Positions 33,349 to 54,024 of a stretch of 64,000 bases of DNA are shown here, one piece after another; position 1 is the first letter of the stretch; each line of letters begins with the position of its first letter. The stretch is from positions 1 through 64,000 of the forward strand of contig NZ_SMKA01000011.1 of the NCBI RefSeq assembly GCF_004348455.1, given 5' to 3'. The DNA comes from Kribbella albertanoniae (lineage in GTDB: Bacteria > Actinomycetota > Actinomycetes > Propionibacteriales > Kribbellaceae). The notes under the pieces are model-generated. The model had not been told where the DNA came from. It saw only the letters and a program-made list of their open reading frames with translations, and searched no databases. A program made the translations under genes and the position numbers.

Positions 33349-33767
33349 CAGTTCTCACCTGCCTCTCGGGAGATGAAGCGGCACTTCATCGGCAACTTGT
33401 GGATCGCGCGGCGCATGGCCTCGCGGGCGACGTCCTCCGGCACACCGGAGAGCTCGAACATCACGCGACCCGACTTCACGTTCGCGATCCACCACTCGGG
33501 CGAACCCTTACCGGAACCCATCCGGGTCTCGGCCGGCTTCTTGGTCAGCGGGCGGTCCGGGTAGATGTTGATCCAGACCTTTCCGCCACGCTTGATGTGG
33601 CGGGTCATCGCGATACGCGCCGACTCGATCTGCCGGTTGGTGATGTAGTGGCTTTCCAGCGCCTGGATGCCGAACTCACCGAACGCCAGCGTGGTACCGC
33701 CCTTGGCAGCGCCGGAGCGCTTCGGGTGGTGCTGCTTGCGGTGCTTGACCTTGCGGGGGATGAGCAC
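33348..33767 (-). CDS. rplP: 50S ribosomal protein L16 (uL16)
   Basis: The 139-residue protein at the A-site tRNA and central protuberance has [37 protein letters not shown] and [20 protein letters not shown]. It starts 3 nt after the rpsC stop. Ordinary length. Confidence 0.97.
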   Translation of the reverse strand: MLIPRKVKHRKQHHPKRSGAAKGGTTLAFGEFGIQALESHYITNRQIESARIAMTRHIKRGGKVWINIYPDRPLTKKPAETRMGSGKGSPEWWIANVKSGRVMFELSGVPEDVAREAMRRAIHKLPMKCRFISREAGEN

Positions 33768-33770
33768 GGT

Positions 33771-34628
<858 letters not shown>

Positions 34629-34629
34629 G

Positions 34630-35238
34630 TCAGGACTCCTTCTTCTCAGCGGTGGCCTTCTTGGCAGCCGCCTTCTTGGCGGTCGCCTTCTTGGCCGGCT
34701 TGTCGGCCGCCTCGGTCTTGTCGACCTTGTCGGCTGCAGCCTTCTTGGTTGCCTTCTTCGCCGGAGCCTTCTTGACCGTCTCGGCCTTGGCTTCGTCCGC
34801 CTTCTTGGCGGACTTGGCCGGTGCCTTGGCGGCGGGCTCCTCGATGACGCGCGGCTGGACAACCACAGTGATGTGGCTGGTCCGCTTGTCGATCCGGGTG
34901 GCCCGGCCCTGGGCGCGGGGGCGGTGACGCTTCAGCGTCGGTCCCTCGTCGACCAGGATCTTCGAGACGATCAGCTCGTCCCGGCTCAGGTGCTCGGTGC
35001 CCTCGGCGTTCGCCGCGGCGCTGTCCACGACCTTGTACACGGTCGCGGCAGCGGCCTGCGGGGCGAACTTCAGAGTGGCGAGTGCGTCGTCGACGCCCAC
35101 ACCGCGCACCAGATCGGCCACGCGACGCGCCTTCATCGGCGTCACGCGGACGAAGCGCGCGACCGCGAAGGCCCCGGGCTGCTCGCCCAACAGGCTCTCG
35201 CGACGGGCACTGACGGCCCTACGCTCTTGAACGCTCAT
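34630..35238 (-). CDS. rplV: 50S ribosomal protein L22 (uL22) with Lys/Ala tail
   Basis: Residues 1-115 or so are L22, whose loop lines the peptide tunnel ([42 protein letters not shown]). The remaining 85 residues are a Lys/Ala-rich tail ([28 protein letters not shown]), like histone H1 in composition. E. coli L22 has 110 residues. Starts 51 nt after the rpsS stop. Confidence 0.96.
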   Translation of the reverse strand: MSVQERRAVSARRESLLGEQPGAFAVARFVRVTPMKARRVADLVRGVGVDDALATLKFAPQAAAATVYKVVDSAAANAEGTEHLSRDELIVSKILVDEGPTLKRHRPRAQGRATRIDKRTSHITVVVQPRVIEEPAAKAPAKSAKKADEAKAETVKKAPAKKATKKAAADKVDKTEAADKPAKKATAKKAAAKKATAEKKES

Positions 35239-35289
35239 GATGTTCGAATCTCTCCGTAGGTTGCTTTCGCGTCGTCAACTGACCAGCGG

Positions 35290-35571
35290 TCAGCGACGCC
35301 GTGACTTCCGGTCGTCCTTCTCGTGACCCTTGAACGTCCGGGTCGGGGCGAACTCGCCGAGCTTGTGCCCGACCATCGCGTCCGTCACGAACACCGGCAC
35401 GTGCTTGCGGCCGTCGTGCACCGCAATCGTGTGGCCGATCATGTCCGGCACGATCATCGATCGGCGGGACCAGGTCTTGATGACATTCTTGGTGCCCTTT
35501 TCGTTCTGCACCTCCACCTTCTTTGCCAGGTGGTGGTCGACGAACGGGCCCTTCTTCAAGCTGCGTGGCAT
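35290..35571 (-). CDS. rpsS: 30S ribosomal protein S19 (uS19)
   Basis: The 93-residue head protein is ordinary: [40 protein letters not shown] and [17 protein letters not shown]. It is 15 nt after rplB. Confidence 0.97.
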   Translation of the reverse strand: MPRSLKKGPFVDHHLAKKVEVQNEKGTKNVIKTWSRRSMIVPDMIGHTIAVHDGRKHVPVFVTDAMVGHKLGEFAPTRTFKGHEKDDRKSRRR

Positions 35572-35586
35572 TCTGGCCGGCTCCTA

Positions 35587-36420
35587 TCAGCGCTTCTTGC
35601 CGGCCTTGCGGCGCCGGACGATCATGCGGTCGCTTTCCTTGCGGGTACGGGTACGGCCCTCGGGCTTGCCCCACGGGGACACCGGGTGGCGTCCACCCGA
35701 GGTCTTACCCTCACCACCACCGTGCGGGTGGTCGACCGGGTTCATCGCGACACCACGGACGGTCGGGCGCTTGCCCTTCCAGCGCATCCGGCCGGCCTTG
35801 CCCCAGTTGATGTTCGACTGCTCGCCGTTGCCGACCTCACCGAGGGTGGCGCGGCAGCGTACGTCGACCATCCGGACCTCGCCGGACGGCATCCGCAGGG
35901 TTGCCATCCGACCCTCCTTCGCCACCAGCTGAATGCTGGTACCGGCGGAGCGGCCCATCTTGGCGCCACCACCCGGACGCAGCTCGACCGCGTGGATCGT
36001 GGAGCCGACCGGGATGTTGCGCAGCGGCAGGTTGTTACCGATCTTGATGTCGGCGGCCGGACCGTTCTCGACGATCGTGCCCTGCTTCAGGTTGGTCGGG
36101 GCGAGGATGTAGCGCTTCTCGCCGTCGACGTAGTGCAGCAGTGCGATCCGGGCGGTGCGGTTCGGGTCGTACTCGATCTCCGCGACCTTGGCCGGAACGC
36201 CGTCCTTGTCGTACCGCTTGAAGTCGATCAGGCGGTACGCACGCTTGTGGCCGCCACCCTGGTGCCGAGTGGTGATCTTGCCGCTGTTGTTGCGGCCACC
36301 CTTCTTCGGCAGCGGACGCAGCAGCGACTTCTCAGGGGTCGAACGGGTGAGCTCGACGAAGTCGGCCACGCTCGAGCCACGACGGCCCGGCGTTGTCGGC
36401 TTGTATTTGCGGATACCCAT
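35587..36420 (-). CDS. rplB: 50S ribosomal protein L2 (uL2)
   Basis: The 277-residue protein is essential for peptidyl transferase and subunit joining. It has [20 protein letters not shown], the RNA-binding [19 protein letters not shown] and the catalytic-region [20 protein letters not shown] with the conserved histidine. Its start overlaps the rplW stop by one base. Confidence 0.98.
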   Translation of the reverse strand: MGIRKYKPTTPGRRGSSVADFVELTRSTPEKSLLRPLPKKGGRNNSGKITTRHQGGGHKRAYRLIDFKRYDKDGVPAKVAEIEYDPNRTARIALLHYVDGEKRYILAPTNLKQGTIVENGPAADIKIGNNLPLRNIPVGSTIHAVELRPGGGAKMGRSAGTSIQLVAKEGRMATLRMPSGEVRMVDVRCRATLGEVGNGEQSNINWGKAGRMRWKGKRPTVRGVAMNPVDHPHGGGEGKTSGGRHPVSPWGKPEGRTRTRKESDRMIVRRRKAGKKR

Positions 36421-36725
36421 TACGACTGGCCTCCGAAGATATCGATGCGGTCATCGCCCTTGAGGGTGACGATCGCGCGCTTGGTGTCAGGGCGCTTGCC
36501 CCAGCCCGCGCGGGTCCGGCGACGCTTGCCCTTGCGGTTCAGCGTGTTGACGTCGTTGACCTTGACCTTGAACACCTTCTCGACCGCGAGCTTGATCTCG
36601 GTCTTGTTGGCGTCGGTGGCGACCTCGAACGTGTACTTCTGCTCGTCCAGCAGGCCGTAGCTCTTCTCGCTCACGACCGGCCGCAGCAGCACGTCCCGCG
36701 GGTCCTTGTTCACTCCGTGGCTCAT
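36420..36725 (-). CDS. rplW: 50S ribosomal protein L23 (uL23)
   Basis: The 101-residue protein at the tunnel exit is the docking site for trigger factor and SRP. It has [39 protein letters not shown] and [20 protein letters not shown]. It overlaps rplD by 4 nt. Confidence 0.97.
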   Translation of the reverse strand: MSHGVNKDPRDVLLRPVVSEKSYGLLDEQKYTFEVATDANKTEIKLAVEKVFKVKVNDVNTLNRKGKRRRTRAGWGKRPDTKRAIVTLKGDDRIDIFGGQS

Positions 36726-37417
36726 GCTTCAACCTCCTGCTCGGCCTCGGTCGACGTTGCGACGGCCTTCACGGACTTACCTTTCGGGGCGCCGGCGACG
36801 AAGCTGTCGAGGGCGGCCTTGGTGAAAACGACCGCGTCGCTGCAGAGCACGTCGTACGCGTTCAGCTGGTCGGCGGCGATCAGGTGCACGTGCTGGACGT
36901 TGCGCAGGCTCAGCCAGGTGCTCTCGTCGGCCCGGTCCACGACGACGAGCGCCTTACCCGGGTCGGTCACCTGGGCCAGGACGTTCAGCGCACCCTTGGT
37001 GGACGGGGTGTCGCCGTCGAGGAAACTCTCGACCACGTAGATCCGGCCGTCCCGGGCCCGGTCCGACAGCGAACCGCGGAGCGCGGCGGCGATCATCTTC
37101 TTCGGGGTCCGCTGGCTGTAGTCACGCGGCGTGGGGCCGTGGACGACGCCACCACCGGTGAACTGCGGCGCGCGGGTCGACCCCTGACGGGCGCGACCGG
37201 TGCCCTTCTGGCGGTACGGCTTGGCGCCACCACCGGACACCTCGCCCCGGCGCTTGACCTTGTGCGTGCCCTGACGGGCCGCGGCCAGCTGCGCCACCAC
37301 GACCTGGTGGATCAGCGGGATGTTGACCTGTACGTCGAACAGCTCGGCCGGAAGCTCGGCGGAACCCTTCTTGCTGACCTTGTCGCCCTTCACGGCGACG
37401 ACGTCGACGGTGCTCAC
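36722..37417 (-). CDS. rplD: 50S ribosomal protein L4 (uL4)
   Basis: The 231-residue protein has the tunnel loop [20 protein letters not shown] (about residues 60-80), where macrolide-resistance changes occur; it looks wild-type. In E. coli L4 represses the S10 operon; whether the shared leader element upstream of rpsJ is related is open. A short acidic tail ([12 protein letters not shown]) ends the protein. Confidence 0.97.
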   Translation of the reverse strand: MSTVDVVAVKGDKVSKKGSAELPAELFDVQVNIPLIHQVVVAQLAAARQGTHKVKRRGEVSGGGAKPYRQKGTGRARQGSTRAPQFTGGGVVHGPTPRDYSQRTPKKMIAAALRGSLSDRARDGRIYVVESFLDGDTPSTKGALNVLAQVTDPGKALVVVDRADESTWLSLRNVQHVHLIAADQLNAYDVLCSDAVVFTKAALDSFVAGAPKGKSVKAVATSTEAEQEVEA

Positions 37418-38070
37418 TTGGAGACCCCCTTCGCGGCGTTGCGGATCAGCACCAGGCCGCCCTTGGGACCGGGAACGGCACCCTTGAGCAGGATCAGGCC
37501 GCGGTCCGCGTCGATGGCGTGCACGGTGATGTTCTGCGTGGTGACCTTCTCGTGGCCCATCCGGCCGGACATCTTCATACCCTTGAAGACGCGACCCGGG
37601 GTGGCGCAGCCGCCGATGGAACCCGGCGAACGGTGCTTCTTGTGGACACCGTGGCTGGCGCGCAGACCGTGGAAGCCGTGCCGCTTCATGACACCGGCGA
37701 AGCCCTTGCCCTTGCTGGTGGCGGAGACGTCGACCAGCTCGCCGGCGGCGAAGGCCTCGGCGTTGATCTCCTGGCCCAGCGTGTACTCGCTCGCGTCGGC
37801 GGTCCGCAGCTCGAGCAGGTGCCGGCGAGGAGTCACGCCGGCCTTCTCGAAGTGGCCGCGCATCGGCGAGGTCACCTTGCGGGGGTCGATGTCACCGAAG
37901 GCGATCTGGACGCCGTCGTACCCGGCGTCGGCCGCGGTACGAACACCGGTGATGACACACGGGCCGGCCTGGATCACGGTGACGGGGACGACTCGGTTGT
38001 TCTCGTCCCAGGTCTGGGTCATGCCGAGCTTGGTGCCCAGCAGCCCTCTCGTGTTCTTGTGATTGCTCAT
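37414..38070 (-). CDS. rplC: 50S ribosomal protein L3 (uL3)
   Basis: The 218-residue protein reaches the peptidyl transferase centre. It has [20 protein letters not shown], the central [14 protein letters not shown] and [24 protein letters not shown]-type loop. It overlaps rplD by 4 nt and follows rpsJ by 16 nt. Confidence 0.97.
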   Translation of the reverse strand: MSNHKNTRGLLGTKLGMTQTWDENNRVVPVTVIQAGPCVITGVRTAADAGYDGVQIAFGDIDPRKVTSPMRGHFEKAGVTPRRHLLELRTADASEYTLGQEINAEAFAAGELVDVSATSKGKGFAGVMKRHGFHGLRASHGVHKKHRSPGSIGGCATPGRVFKGMKMSGRMGHEKVTTQNITVHAIDADRGLILLKGAVPGPKGGLVLIRNAAKGVSK

Positions 38071-38086
38071 CAGCTGTTCGCGTCCC

Positions 38087-38395
38087 TCAGAGCTTGATCT
38101 CGATGTCGACGCCCGCCGGCAGGTCGAGCCGCATCAGCGAGTCGACGGTCTTCGGCGTGGGGTCGATGATGTCGATGAGCCGCTTGTGGGTGCGCATCTC
38201 GAAGTGCTCGCGGCTGTCCTTGTACTTGTGCGGCGAGCGGATGACGCAGAACACGTTCTTTTCCGTCGGCAACGGCACCGGGCCAGCAACCTTCGCACCA
38301 GTACGCGTCACCGTGTCGACAATCTTGCGTGCCGAGCTGTCGATGACCTCGTGGTCGTAGGCCTTCAGCCGGATGCGGATCTTTTGTCCCGCCAT
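38087..38395 (-). CDS. rpsJ: 30S ribosomal protein S10 (uS10)
   Basis: The 102-residue protein, also a NusG/NusE antitermination partner, begins [19 protein letters not shown] and ends [11 protein letters not shown], fully standard. The ATG at 38395 has AAGGA 8 nt upstream; the frame is open into the leader, but that part is not coding. It leads the eleven-gene S10 operon. Confidence 0.98.
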   Translation of the reverse strand: MAGQKIRIRLKAYDHEVIDSSARKIVDTVTRTGAKVAGPVPLPTEKNVFCVIRSPHKYKDSREHFEMRTHKRLIDIIDPTPKTVDSLMRLDLPAGVDIEIKL

Positions 38396-38439
38396 CGCTT
38401 CGCTTCGTCCTTCTCTATCGTCAACGTCTACGCTGCTCC

Positions 38440-38463
38440 GACCCCCGCGGTCGGGTGTGTCGC
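38440..38463 (-). promoter_or_regulatory. Conserved leader element of the S10 operon
   Basis: These 24 bases are identical to 43131-43154 upstream of rpsL, in the same orientation relative to the operon. In RNA, CCGACC and GGUCGG can form a 6-bp hairpin around GCGGG. It lies 45 nt before the rpsJ ATG, inside the transcribed leader, so it may be a common RNA control site of the two ribosomal operons. Confidence 0.7.
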
Positions 38464-38652
38464 CATGTGCCTGCAAATCTGCGCAGCACACGCGTGACTC
38501 ACCGCTTCTTCGACCAGGGCTTGGGGATCGGGGCTCGGTCTCGGACCGGGCCTCGGCATGGTCTCCGGTCCGGCGCACCAGCCAGGAGCAGTTCCTTGAA
38601 GGAAATCGGCCTCTGGGGCGCGCCCCGGCAACCTCGCCTGAGCAACCTGAAT

Positions 38653-38683
38653 ATTGTGCCAGAGATCGGCGCCGAAACGCCAA
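38653..38683 (-). promoter_or_regulatory. Candidate S10 operon promoter
   Basis: On the minus strand TTGGCG (38683-38678) and CACAAT (38658-38653) are 19 nt apart, followed by ATT. The spacing is longer than ideal, so this is only a candidate. Confidence 0.4.
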
Positions 38684-38740
38684 TCGGGTGGCTCTGACCC
38701 CGATCTCCCACCCACCTGAGCGGGGATCGGGGGCAAAGCA

Positions 38741-38780
38741 GAGGTCCGCGGGGCTCAGACTGCGAGCCCTCGCGGACCTC
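38741..38780 (-). terminator. Terminator after tuf
   Basis: GAGGTCCGCGGGGCTC (38741-38756) pairs with 38764-38780 over 16 base pairs with one bulged base and a 7-nt loop. It stands just after the tuf stop and separates the str operon from the S10 operon. Confidence 0.85.
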
Positions 38781-38786
38781 GTGAGA

Positions 38787-39980
<1,194 letters not shown>

Positions 39981-40052
39981 TGGGGCCCTCCTGGAAAGTG
40001 TTGACTTACGCCGTACGCCGACGCGCTGTGGGTTGGTTGGACCGGAGCGAGA

Positions 40053-42164
<2,112 letters not shown>

Positions 42165-42235
42165 CTCGGTGGTCTACCTCTCGATTCTGAGCTGCATAAA
42201 AAGTGTGCGTGCGGAGGTCCGGAGCGGACCCCGGA

Positions 42236-42706
42236 TCACCAGCGGTAGTGAGCGAAGGCCTTGTTGGCTTCGGCCATCTTGTGCGTGTCCTCGCGGCGCT
42301 TGACCGAAGCACCCAGACCGTTGGAGGCGTCCAGGATCTCGTTCATCAGGCGCTCGGCCATCGTCTTCTCGCGACGAGCGCGGGAGTACGACGTCAGCCA
42401 GCGCAGGGCCAGCGTGTTCGAACGGCCCGGCTTGACCTCGATCGGCACCTGGTAGGTGGCGCCACCGACGCGGCGGGACTTCACCTCGATGCTCGGCTTG
42501 ACGTTGTCGAGCGCGCGCTTGAGCGTGATGACCGGGTCGGTGCCCGTCTTCGTCTTCGTGCCCTCGAGGGCCGTGTAGACGATGCTCTGCGCGATCTGCT
42601 TCTTGCCGTCGACCAGGATCTTCGAGATCAACTGGGTGACGAGCGGCGAACTGTAGACCGGGTCGATGATGACCGGCCGCTTCGGGGCGGGACCCTTGCG
42701 CGGCAT
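42236..42706 (-). CDS. rpsG: 30S ribosomal protein S7 (uS7)
   Basis: The 156-residue protein nucleates 30S head assembly: [40 protein letters not shown] and the C-terminal [20 protein letters not shown]7 represses the str operon in E. coli. Its start overlaps the rpsL stop by one base. Confidence 0.98.
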   Translation of the reverse strand: MPRKGPAPKRPVIIDPVYSSPLVTQLISKILVDGKKQIAQSIVYTALEGTKTKTGTDPVITLKRALDNVKPSIEVKSRRVGGATYQVPIEVKPGRSNTLALRWLTSYSRARREKTMAERLMNEILDASNGLGASVKRREDTHKMAEANKAFAHYRW

Positions 42707-43080
42707 TAGCTCTTCTCCTTCTTCGCGCCGTAACGGCTACGAGCCTGCTTACGGTTCTTCACACCCTGGGTGTCGAGCGAACCGCGGATGATCTTGTACC
42801 GGACACCGGGCAGGTCCTTCACACGACCGCCACGCACGAGCACGATCGAGTGCTCCTGCAGGTTGTGGCCGACGCCGGGGATGTACGCGGTGACCTCGAT
42901 GCCGCTGGTCAGGCGGACACGCGCGACCTTGCGAAGGGCCGAGTTCGGCTTCTTCGGCGTGGTGGTGTAGACGCGCGTGCACACACCGCGACGCTGAGGG
43001 GAACCCTTCAGGGCGGGCGTCTTGTTCTTGGACACCTTGTCCTGGCGGCCCTTGCGGACCAGCTGCTGAATGGTGGGCAC
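42706..43080 (-). CDS. rpsL: 30S ribosomal protein S12 (uS12)
   Basis: The 124-residue decoding-site protein starts [15 protein letters not shown]. Lys43 (TPKKPNSA) and Lys88 (GGRVKDLPG), where streptomycin resistance mutations fall, are both lysine, so the gene is of the streptomycin-sensitive type. It leads the rpsL-rpsG-fusA-tuf operon, with a leader of about 195 nt. Confidence 0.98.
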   Translation of the reverse strand: MPTIQQLVRKGRQDKVSKNKTPALKGSPQRRGVCTRVYTTTPKKPNSALRKVARVRLTSGIEVTAYIPGVGHNLQEHSIVLVRGGRVKDLPGVRYKIIRGSLDTQGVKNRKQARSRYGAKKEKS

Positions 43081-43130
43081 CGCGTAGGTCTCTTTCTGTC
43101 GTCCGGCTTTCTGCTCATGCTGTTGTGCCT

Positions 43131-43154
43131 GACCCCCGCGGTCGGGTGTGTCGC
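43131..43154 (-). promoter_or_regulatory. Conserved leader element of the str operon
   Basis: Identical over 24 bases to 38440-38463 in the rpsJ leader. Here the possible hairpin has one C-A mismatch because the next base differs. It lies 51 nt before the rpsL ATG, nearly the same distance as in the rpsJ leader (45 nt). Confidence 0.7.
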
Positions 43155-43281
43155 GTGCACACGGGCGTACCGGAGCCGTAATCTTTCAGACTGTCGGCAG
43201 GAGTCCCATGCCACGCGCGCACACCCTGAATGTCACGAGGGGCACGCATGACGGCCCAGGATGACCCGGGCACGATCGTTA

Positions 43282-43310
43282 AGACTAGCGGCTGCCTCCA
43301 GCACGGTCAA
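43282..43310 (-). promoter_or_regulatory. Promoter of the str operon (rpsL)
   Basis: On the minus strand TTGACC (43310-43305) and TAGTCT (43287-43282) are exactly 17 nt apart, a near-consensus housekeeping promoter. Transcription would start near 43275. Confidence 0.75.
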
Positions 43311-43425
43311 AATGACTGACTGCGCTGTGGTGAGGCGGAACCGCTGGTCCAGTCTACAGGCTTCCCGGCGTCCCTCTCACCGCCCCCGCAGCAGGTATCA
43401 CCGCAAGACCAGTGGGCCGCTGGAT

Positions 43426-43447
43426 CGGCGCCGCTCGCGCGGCGCCG
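43426..43447 (-). terminator. Terminator after the hydrolase-SnoaL gene
   Basis: A perfect 9-bp GC stem, 43426-43434 with 43439-43447, closes a TCGC tetraloop about 43 nt after the stop at 43490. There is no clear T-run. Confidence 0.6.
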
Positions 43448-43489
43448 CAGAACGTCCAGCAGGCGGATCACCGTCTCATCCGGACCGGC

Positions 43490-44824
43490 TCAGGAGCGGA
43501 ATTCGACGTCCGTGATCAGGCCTTCGGAGACCCGGTAGAGCCCGAGCCGGGCCATCGGCTCACCGCTGTCGTGCGCAACCTGGTGCTCGACCACCCACTC
43601 GCCGACCATCAGCTTCTGCACCACCTCGGTCTTGCAACGGCCGGCGTCGAACAGCGGCCGGTAGAGCTCGCGGAGGAACCGGCGGCCCTTCAACTCGGTG
43701 CCGTCGGCAAACGAGATCCGCGCGGTCGGCGCATACATTGCCAGGAACGCCTCCAGATCGTGCGCTGCGTAGGCCGAGTGCTCACGTCCGACCACCCGCG
43801 CGGCGGCGGTGTCGCCGCCACTGAAGGAGCTGGAGATGCTGCTGAGCAGGTCGGCCGTCTCCGGCAGTTGCGCACTGGCGGGTGCGGCAGCTACCGGCTT
43901 CGCGGAAGCAGTCTCGGCCGGCTCGGTCGTCACCGGCTCCGGCAGCTCAGTCACGACCGGCTCCGCCATGACAGGCAGAGGCTCGGCTTCTTCCTTGACC
44001 GGTGCGGGTTTCGGCTTGGTGGCAGCCGGCGTCCGCCGGGTGCTGGTGGTTGTCGTCCTGGCCTTCGGTGGCGGGACGAGGAGGTCGCCCTGGGTCCCCG
44101 GCTCTTCGCCCAGGTGGGCGATCGCCCAGTCCAGAGCCTTGGTGACGGCGGCGCGTGATTCTTCGGTGTGGTCGAGCATGTCGAACCCGTGGTGCCCTTT
44201 CGGTACGTCGATGATGTCCAGCGCGGTGCCACCCGCGGAGACGAACTCCGCAACAGGGCCGGCGAGCTCTGCCCGCTCCAGCCCGGCCCTGGTGAGCAGC
44301 ACCGGCAAGTCCTTGTGTTTGCCGATGACTTCGGCAGCGTTGACCAGATCGTCGACACCGGGTGGGGTGGCGAGCAGCGGATAGGTGAGGGCGACGCCGC
44401 GCAGCCAGTCGGGGCGGCTGTCCAGCCACTCCCCCGCCAGCAGACCGGCACCGGAGAAGAACCACAGCACGACCCGGTCCGGGTCGACGCGCGGATCAGA
44501 ACGCAGTACGCCGATCGCTGCCTCCACCTCGTCCGCGGCCGTGGACAGCTTGTCCAGGCCGCCGATGAGGCTGTGATCGACGACGGCGGCCACCGCTCCA
44601 CGGCGAGCGGCGGCGGTCGCATAGCCCTTGAACACCGGCCAGTCCCGGGGCGTCGCCCCGGGATCGGGAGGTGCAGGACCACCGTGCACAAAGAGAATCG
44701 CACCGGTCCGGGCGCTGCCGGTGGGCCGGTAGATGTCGAGCTTCCCAAGCCTGTCGACCCTGACTTCAGGCCCGCCCAGTTCACCTAGGACGAAGGGCCG
44801 CAGGTAGGCCGGAAGATCCGTCAT
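43490..44824 (-). CDS. Alpha/beta hydrolase fused to a SnoaL-like domain
   Basis: The 444-residue protein has three parts. Residues 1-250 are an alpha/beta hydrolase of the dienelactone-hydrolase type: LFVHGGPAPPD near residue 45, a nucleophile-elbow-like WFFSGAG and a C-terminal histidine in VPKGHHGFDM. Residues 250-340 are a Pro/Ala/Glu/Thr-rich linker (KARTTTTSTRRTPAATKPKP). The last 100 residues are a SnoaL-like domain (EHSAYAAHDLEAFLAMYAP, DGTELKGRRFLRELYRPLF). The elbow is FFSGAG rather than GxSxG, so hydrolase activity is not certain. I chose the ATG at 44824; the frame is open to 44941 but that part does not look coding. It stands alone between rpoC and rpsL. Confidence 0.8.
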   Translation of the reverse strand: MTDLPAYLRPFVLGELGGPEVRVDRLGKLDIYRPTGSARTGAILFVHGGPAPPDPGATPRDWPVFKGYATAAARRGAVAAVVDHSLIGGLDKLSTAADEVEAAIGVLRSDPRVDPDRVVLWFFSGAGLLAGEWLDSRPDWLRGVALTYPLLATPPGVDDLVNAAEVIGKHKDLPVLLTRAGLERAELAGPVAEFVSAGGTALDIIDVPKGHHGFDMLDHTEESRAAVTKALDWAIAHLGEEPGTQGDLLVPPPKARTTTTSTRRTPAATKPKPAPVKEEAEPLPVMAEPVVTELPEPVTTEPAETASAKPVAAAPASAQLPETADLLSSISSSFSGGDTAAARVVGREHSAYAAHDLEAFLAMYAPTARISFADGTELKGRRFLRELYRPLFDAGRCKTEVVQKLMVGEWVVEHQVAHDSGEPMARLGLYRVSEGLITDVEFRS

Positions 44825-45146
44825 GACCCAATCTTGGACTATCCCCCCGACACTTCGAACCGCCACCCCGAGTGTCCCCGCAGTTACGATCCGAAACGTC
44901 CGATTTCCCTTACCCGCAAAGCGTTTGAACCACCCCAGCAACAGGTGCCCGAGATCGCGGGCCGACAGTCACCTTGAGCACCCATCAACCATCTGGCAGC
45001 CGCCGAAACAGTCGAACCGTGCTCAAGGTCGTACCGGCTCGGCGGATCACCCCGAAAACGCCGGTACGGCGGCACCCCCGAGGGGATGCCGCCGTACTGC
45101 GTTACTTCTTTCCCCGCCCCACCGCCCCGGACAGGGATGACTCTGA
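44825..45146. other. Intergenic region between rpoC and the hydrolase-SnoaL gene
   Basis: The region contains the rpoC terminator (45064-45097) and presumably the promoter of the hydrolase gene, which I could not place with confidence. No gene is visible. Confidence 0.6.
45064..45097 (-). terminator. Terminator of the rpoB-rpoC operon
   Basis: GTACGGCGGCA (45064-45074) pairs perfectly with TGCCGCCGTAC (45087-45097). The loop holds an inner CCCC/GGGG stem, and in the minus direction the stem is followed by GGCGTTTTCG. It lies 50 nt after the rpoC stop. Confidence 0.85.
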
Positions 45147-49007
<3,861 letters not shown>

Positions 49008-49074
49008 GATGTGTTATCTCCCGTAAAAAGTTGGTCTGAGAAAAGTTGGCTAGTGATCGAGAGCGGCAACCCGC

Positions 49075-52560
<3,486 letters not shown>

Positions 52561-52699
52561 GGGGCGTCCTTCCACGGGCTCGCAAGGTATTCGTTGCGGA
52601 ACTTCGGTGCTGGCACTTGCGGTGCTGGGAGCGCAGGCCAAACCACCCCAGTCAAATCGAGATTCAAGCTGAGGTGGGAGAAAGGCAGCGCAAAGCAAT

Positions 52700-52729
52700 A
52701 GGCTACCCGATACAGGCAAGCCTGTCCAA
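52700..52729 (-). promoter_or_regulatory. rpoB promoter P1 with an embedded palindrome
   Basis: On the minus strand TTGGAC (52729-52724) and TAGCCT (52705-52700) are 18 nt apart. The spacer holds the perfect palindrome ACAGGCAAGCCTGT (52712-52725, as read on the plus strand: ACAGGC-AA-GCCTGT), overlapping the -35. A repressor there would block the promoter. Transcription would start about 130 nt before the TTG. Confidence 0.6.
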
Positions 52730-52740
52730 TGGGGTCCGAT

Positions 52741-52769
52741 AGTTTGCCTCGGACCACCCTTTCCGTCAA
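52741..52769 (-). promoter_or_regulatory. rpoB promoter P2 (candidate)
   Basis: TTGACG (52769-52764) and CAAACT (52746-52741) on the minus strand are 17 nt apart. The -35 is near consensus; the -10 lacks the first T. It would be a second, upstream start for rpoB-rpoC, just after the last mce-operon gene. Confidence 0.5.
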
Positions 52770-52846
52770 GGACCGACCCGGTGTCTCCAGTGGGTAGATC
52801 ACCCACGAGACTCCCGGCGTCCTTCTGGTGCGGAGTCACAAAGAGA

Positions 52847-53524
52847 CTACAGTCCGGCGATCTCCTGGACCAGCCATCGGCCGTCTTTTCGGACCATCGT
52901 GAACCGGGTCCGGTTCAGATCGACCCGGGGCTTACCCTGCGTGATCGTGCTGGTGGTGGTCTGGTTCACGAAGATGATCAGCGTGACCCGGTCGGCGTCG
53001 CCGTCGCGGACCCCGACCTCGCGGACCTCGGCCTTCACGGTCGCCTTGGACTTGGCCGCCAGTTCGCCTGCCACCTTGGCGGTCTCGTCGAACTTCCCGG
53101 CGAACTCCGGGGTCATCGTCGCCCGCGCCGCCGCGAAACTCTTGTCCAGATCCCGGTAGTCGTAGCTGAGCGCGGTCTCGGCCGCCTTCCGCCCGGCCGC
53201 GGCCGCCTGGCCCCGGGCCTCCTCGGCCTGCCGACCCTGCCAGGCCTGCACTCCGAGCACCGCCGCCACGGTCAGCACGAGCACGATCAGGACGCCGAGG
53301 ACGGCGTACAGGGTGCCCCCGAGCGGACCTGTTTCGCTACTTTCGGTAGTCGCTGAGCTCGCCTCAGGCTCTTCGGCAGGGACCTCTGCAGCCTCTGCTG
53401 TGTCCTGAGTCACAACCTCAGGTGCCTCTTCGAGCGGTTCGTCGCGTGGTTCCGCGGCGGCCGGAGAGACGCCGGTACGGCGCTGGCCGGCGATCCGCGG
53501 GCGGTTGCGTGGCCGGTCCGGCAT
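52847..53524 (-). CDS. Mce-associated membrane protein (second)
   Basis: The 225-residue protein has a long acidic, Pro/Ala-rich cytoplasmic N-terminus (residues 1-66), one membrane helix (71-93) and an outside NTF2-like domain ([22 protein letters not shown], then [16 protein letters not shown]). This is the plan of the Mce-associated (Mam/Mas) proteins that end mce operons and are thought to stabilise the Mce complex. Its ATG overlaps the stop of the gene before it. It is the last gene of the mce operon and lies 286 nt upstream of rpoB. Confidence 0.88.
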   Translation of the reverse strand: MPDRPRNRPRIAGQRRTGVSPAAAEPRDEPLEEAPEVVTQDTAEAAEVPAEEPEASSATTESSETGPLGGTLYAVLGVLIVLVLTVAAVLGVQAWQGRQAEEARGQAAAAGRKAAETALSYDYRDLDKSFAAARATMTPEFAGKFDETAKVAGELAAKSKATVKAEVREVGVRDGDADRVTLIIFVNQTTTSTITQGKPRVDLNRTRFTMVRKDGRWLVQEIAGL

Positions 53525-54024
53525 CAGCCCACCACCTGCAGGTCAGCCGTCAGCCAGCGGTCCTTCTCGCGAACCATGTCCAGCTTGATCCGGTACCGGC
53601 GTTCGACCCCGTTGGTCGACGCGGTGTTGGTGACGAGCGCATTCACGATCACCAGGACCTCGGCCGAGTCCTTGTCCCCGGACACCACCCCGGCCTCCTT
53701 CACATCGCCCTTCGAAGTGGCCTTGTTCGCCGCCACGTCGGTCTTCACCGCCTGGATCCCGGACTCGAACTCCTGCCGGAACTGCCCGGTGGAGTTGTCG
53801 AGCACCCGCTTCGAGTCCGCATCCCAGGTCTCGTAGTTGTAGGTGGTGAAGTCCAGCGCGAGCTGCCGCGCGGACTTCATCGCGCCCTCGCGCAGCGCCT
53901 TGTCCTGGCGCTGCTTCTGCAGCGCGATCACCGAGAGGGTTGCGGCGGCCAGGGCGAACACCAGTAGGACGCTCAGCGCCCATGCCACGATCAGCCTGCC
54001 CCGCCGGGAGTTGCCCGAAGTCAC
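53524..54024 (-). CDS. Mce-associated membrane protein (first)
   Basis: The 166-residue protein has a short basic N-terminus, one membrane helix (about 10-33) and an outside domain with DFTTYNYETWDADSKRVLDN and YRIKLDMVREKDRWLTADL, again the Mce-associated pattern. It overlaps mceF by 4 nt and the next Mce-associated gene by one base. Confidence 0.88.
   Translation of the reverse strand: MTSGNSRRGRLIVAWALSVLLVFALAAATLSVIALQKQRQDKALREGAMKSARQLALDFTTYNYETWDADSKRVLDNSTGQFRQEFESGIQAVKTDVAANKATSKGDVKEAGVVSGDKDSAEVLVIVNALVTNTASTNGVERRYRIKLDMVREKDRWLTADLQVVG

Larger units (their letters stand above)
38396..38786. other. Intergenic region between tuf and rpsJ
   Basis: This 391-bp stretch has no gene. 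From right to left it holds the tuf terminator (38741-38780), a candidate rpsJ promoter (38653-38683), and an rpsJ leader of about 250 nt with the 24-nt element shared with the rpsL leader (38440-38463). Confidence 0.7.
43081..43489. other. rpsL leader and promoter region, no gene
   Basis: This 409-bp stretch holds the rpsL leader with the shared 24-nt element, the rpsL promoter (43282-43310) and the terminator of the hydrolase-SnoaL gene (43426-43447). The short open frames are not coding. Confidence 0.75.

Noticed and set aside
42706-43080. Possible streptomycin-resistance form of S12
   Set aside because: Lys43 and Lys88 are both wild-type.
44825-44941. 39-residue N-terminal extension of the hydrolase-SnoaL protein
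   Set aside because: No match to the hydrolase fold and no ribosome binding site; the family N-terminus begins at MTDLPAYLRP.
52561-52839. 93-codon extension of rpoB
   Set aside because: It covers the promoter and leader; the conserved beta-subunit N-terminus begins at the TTG with its own binding site.
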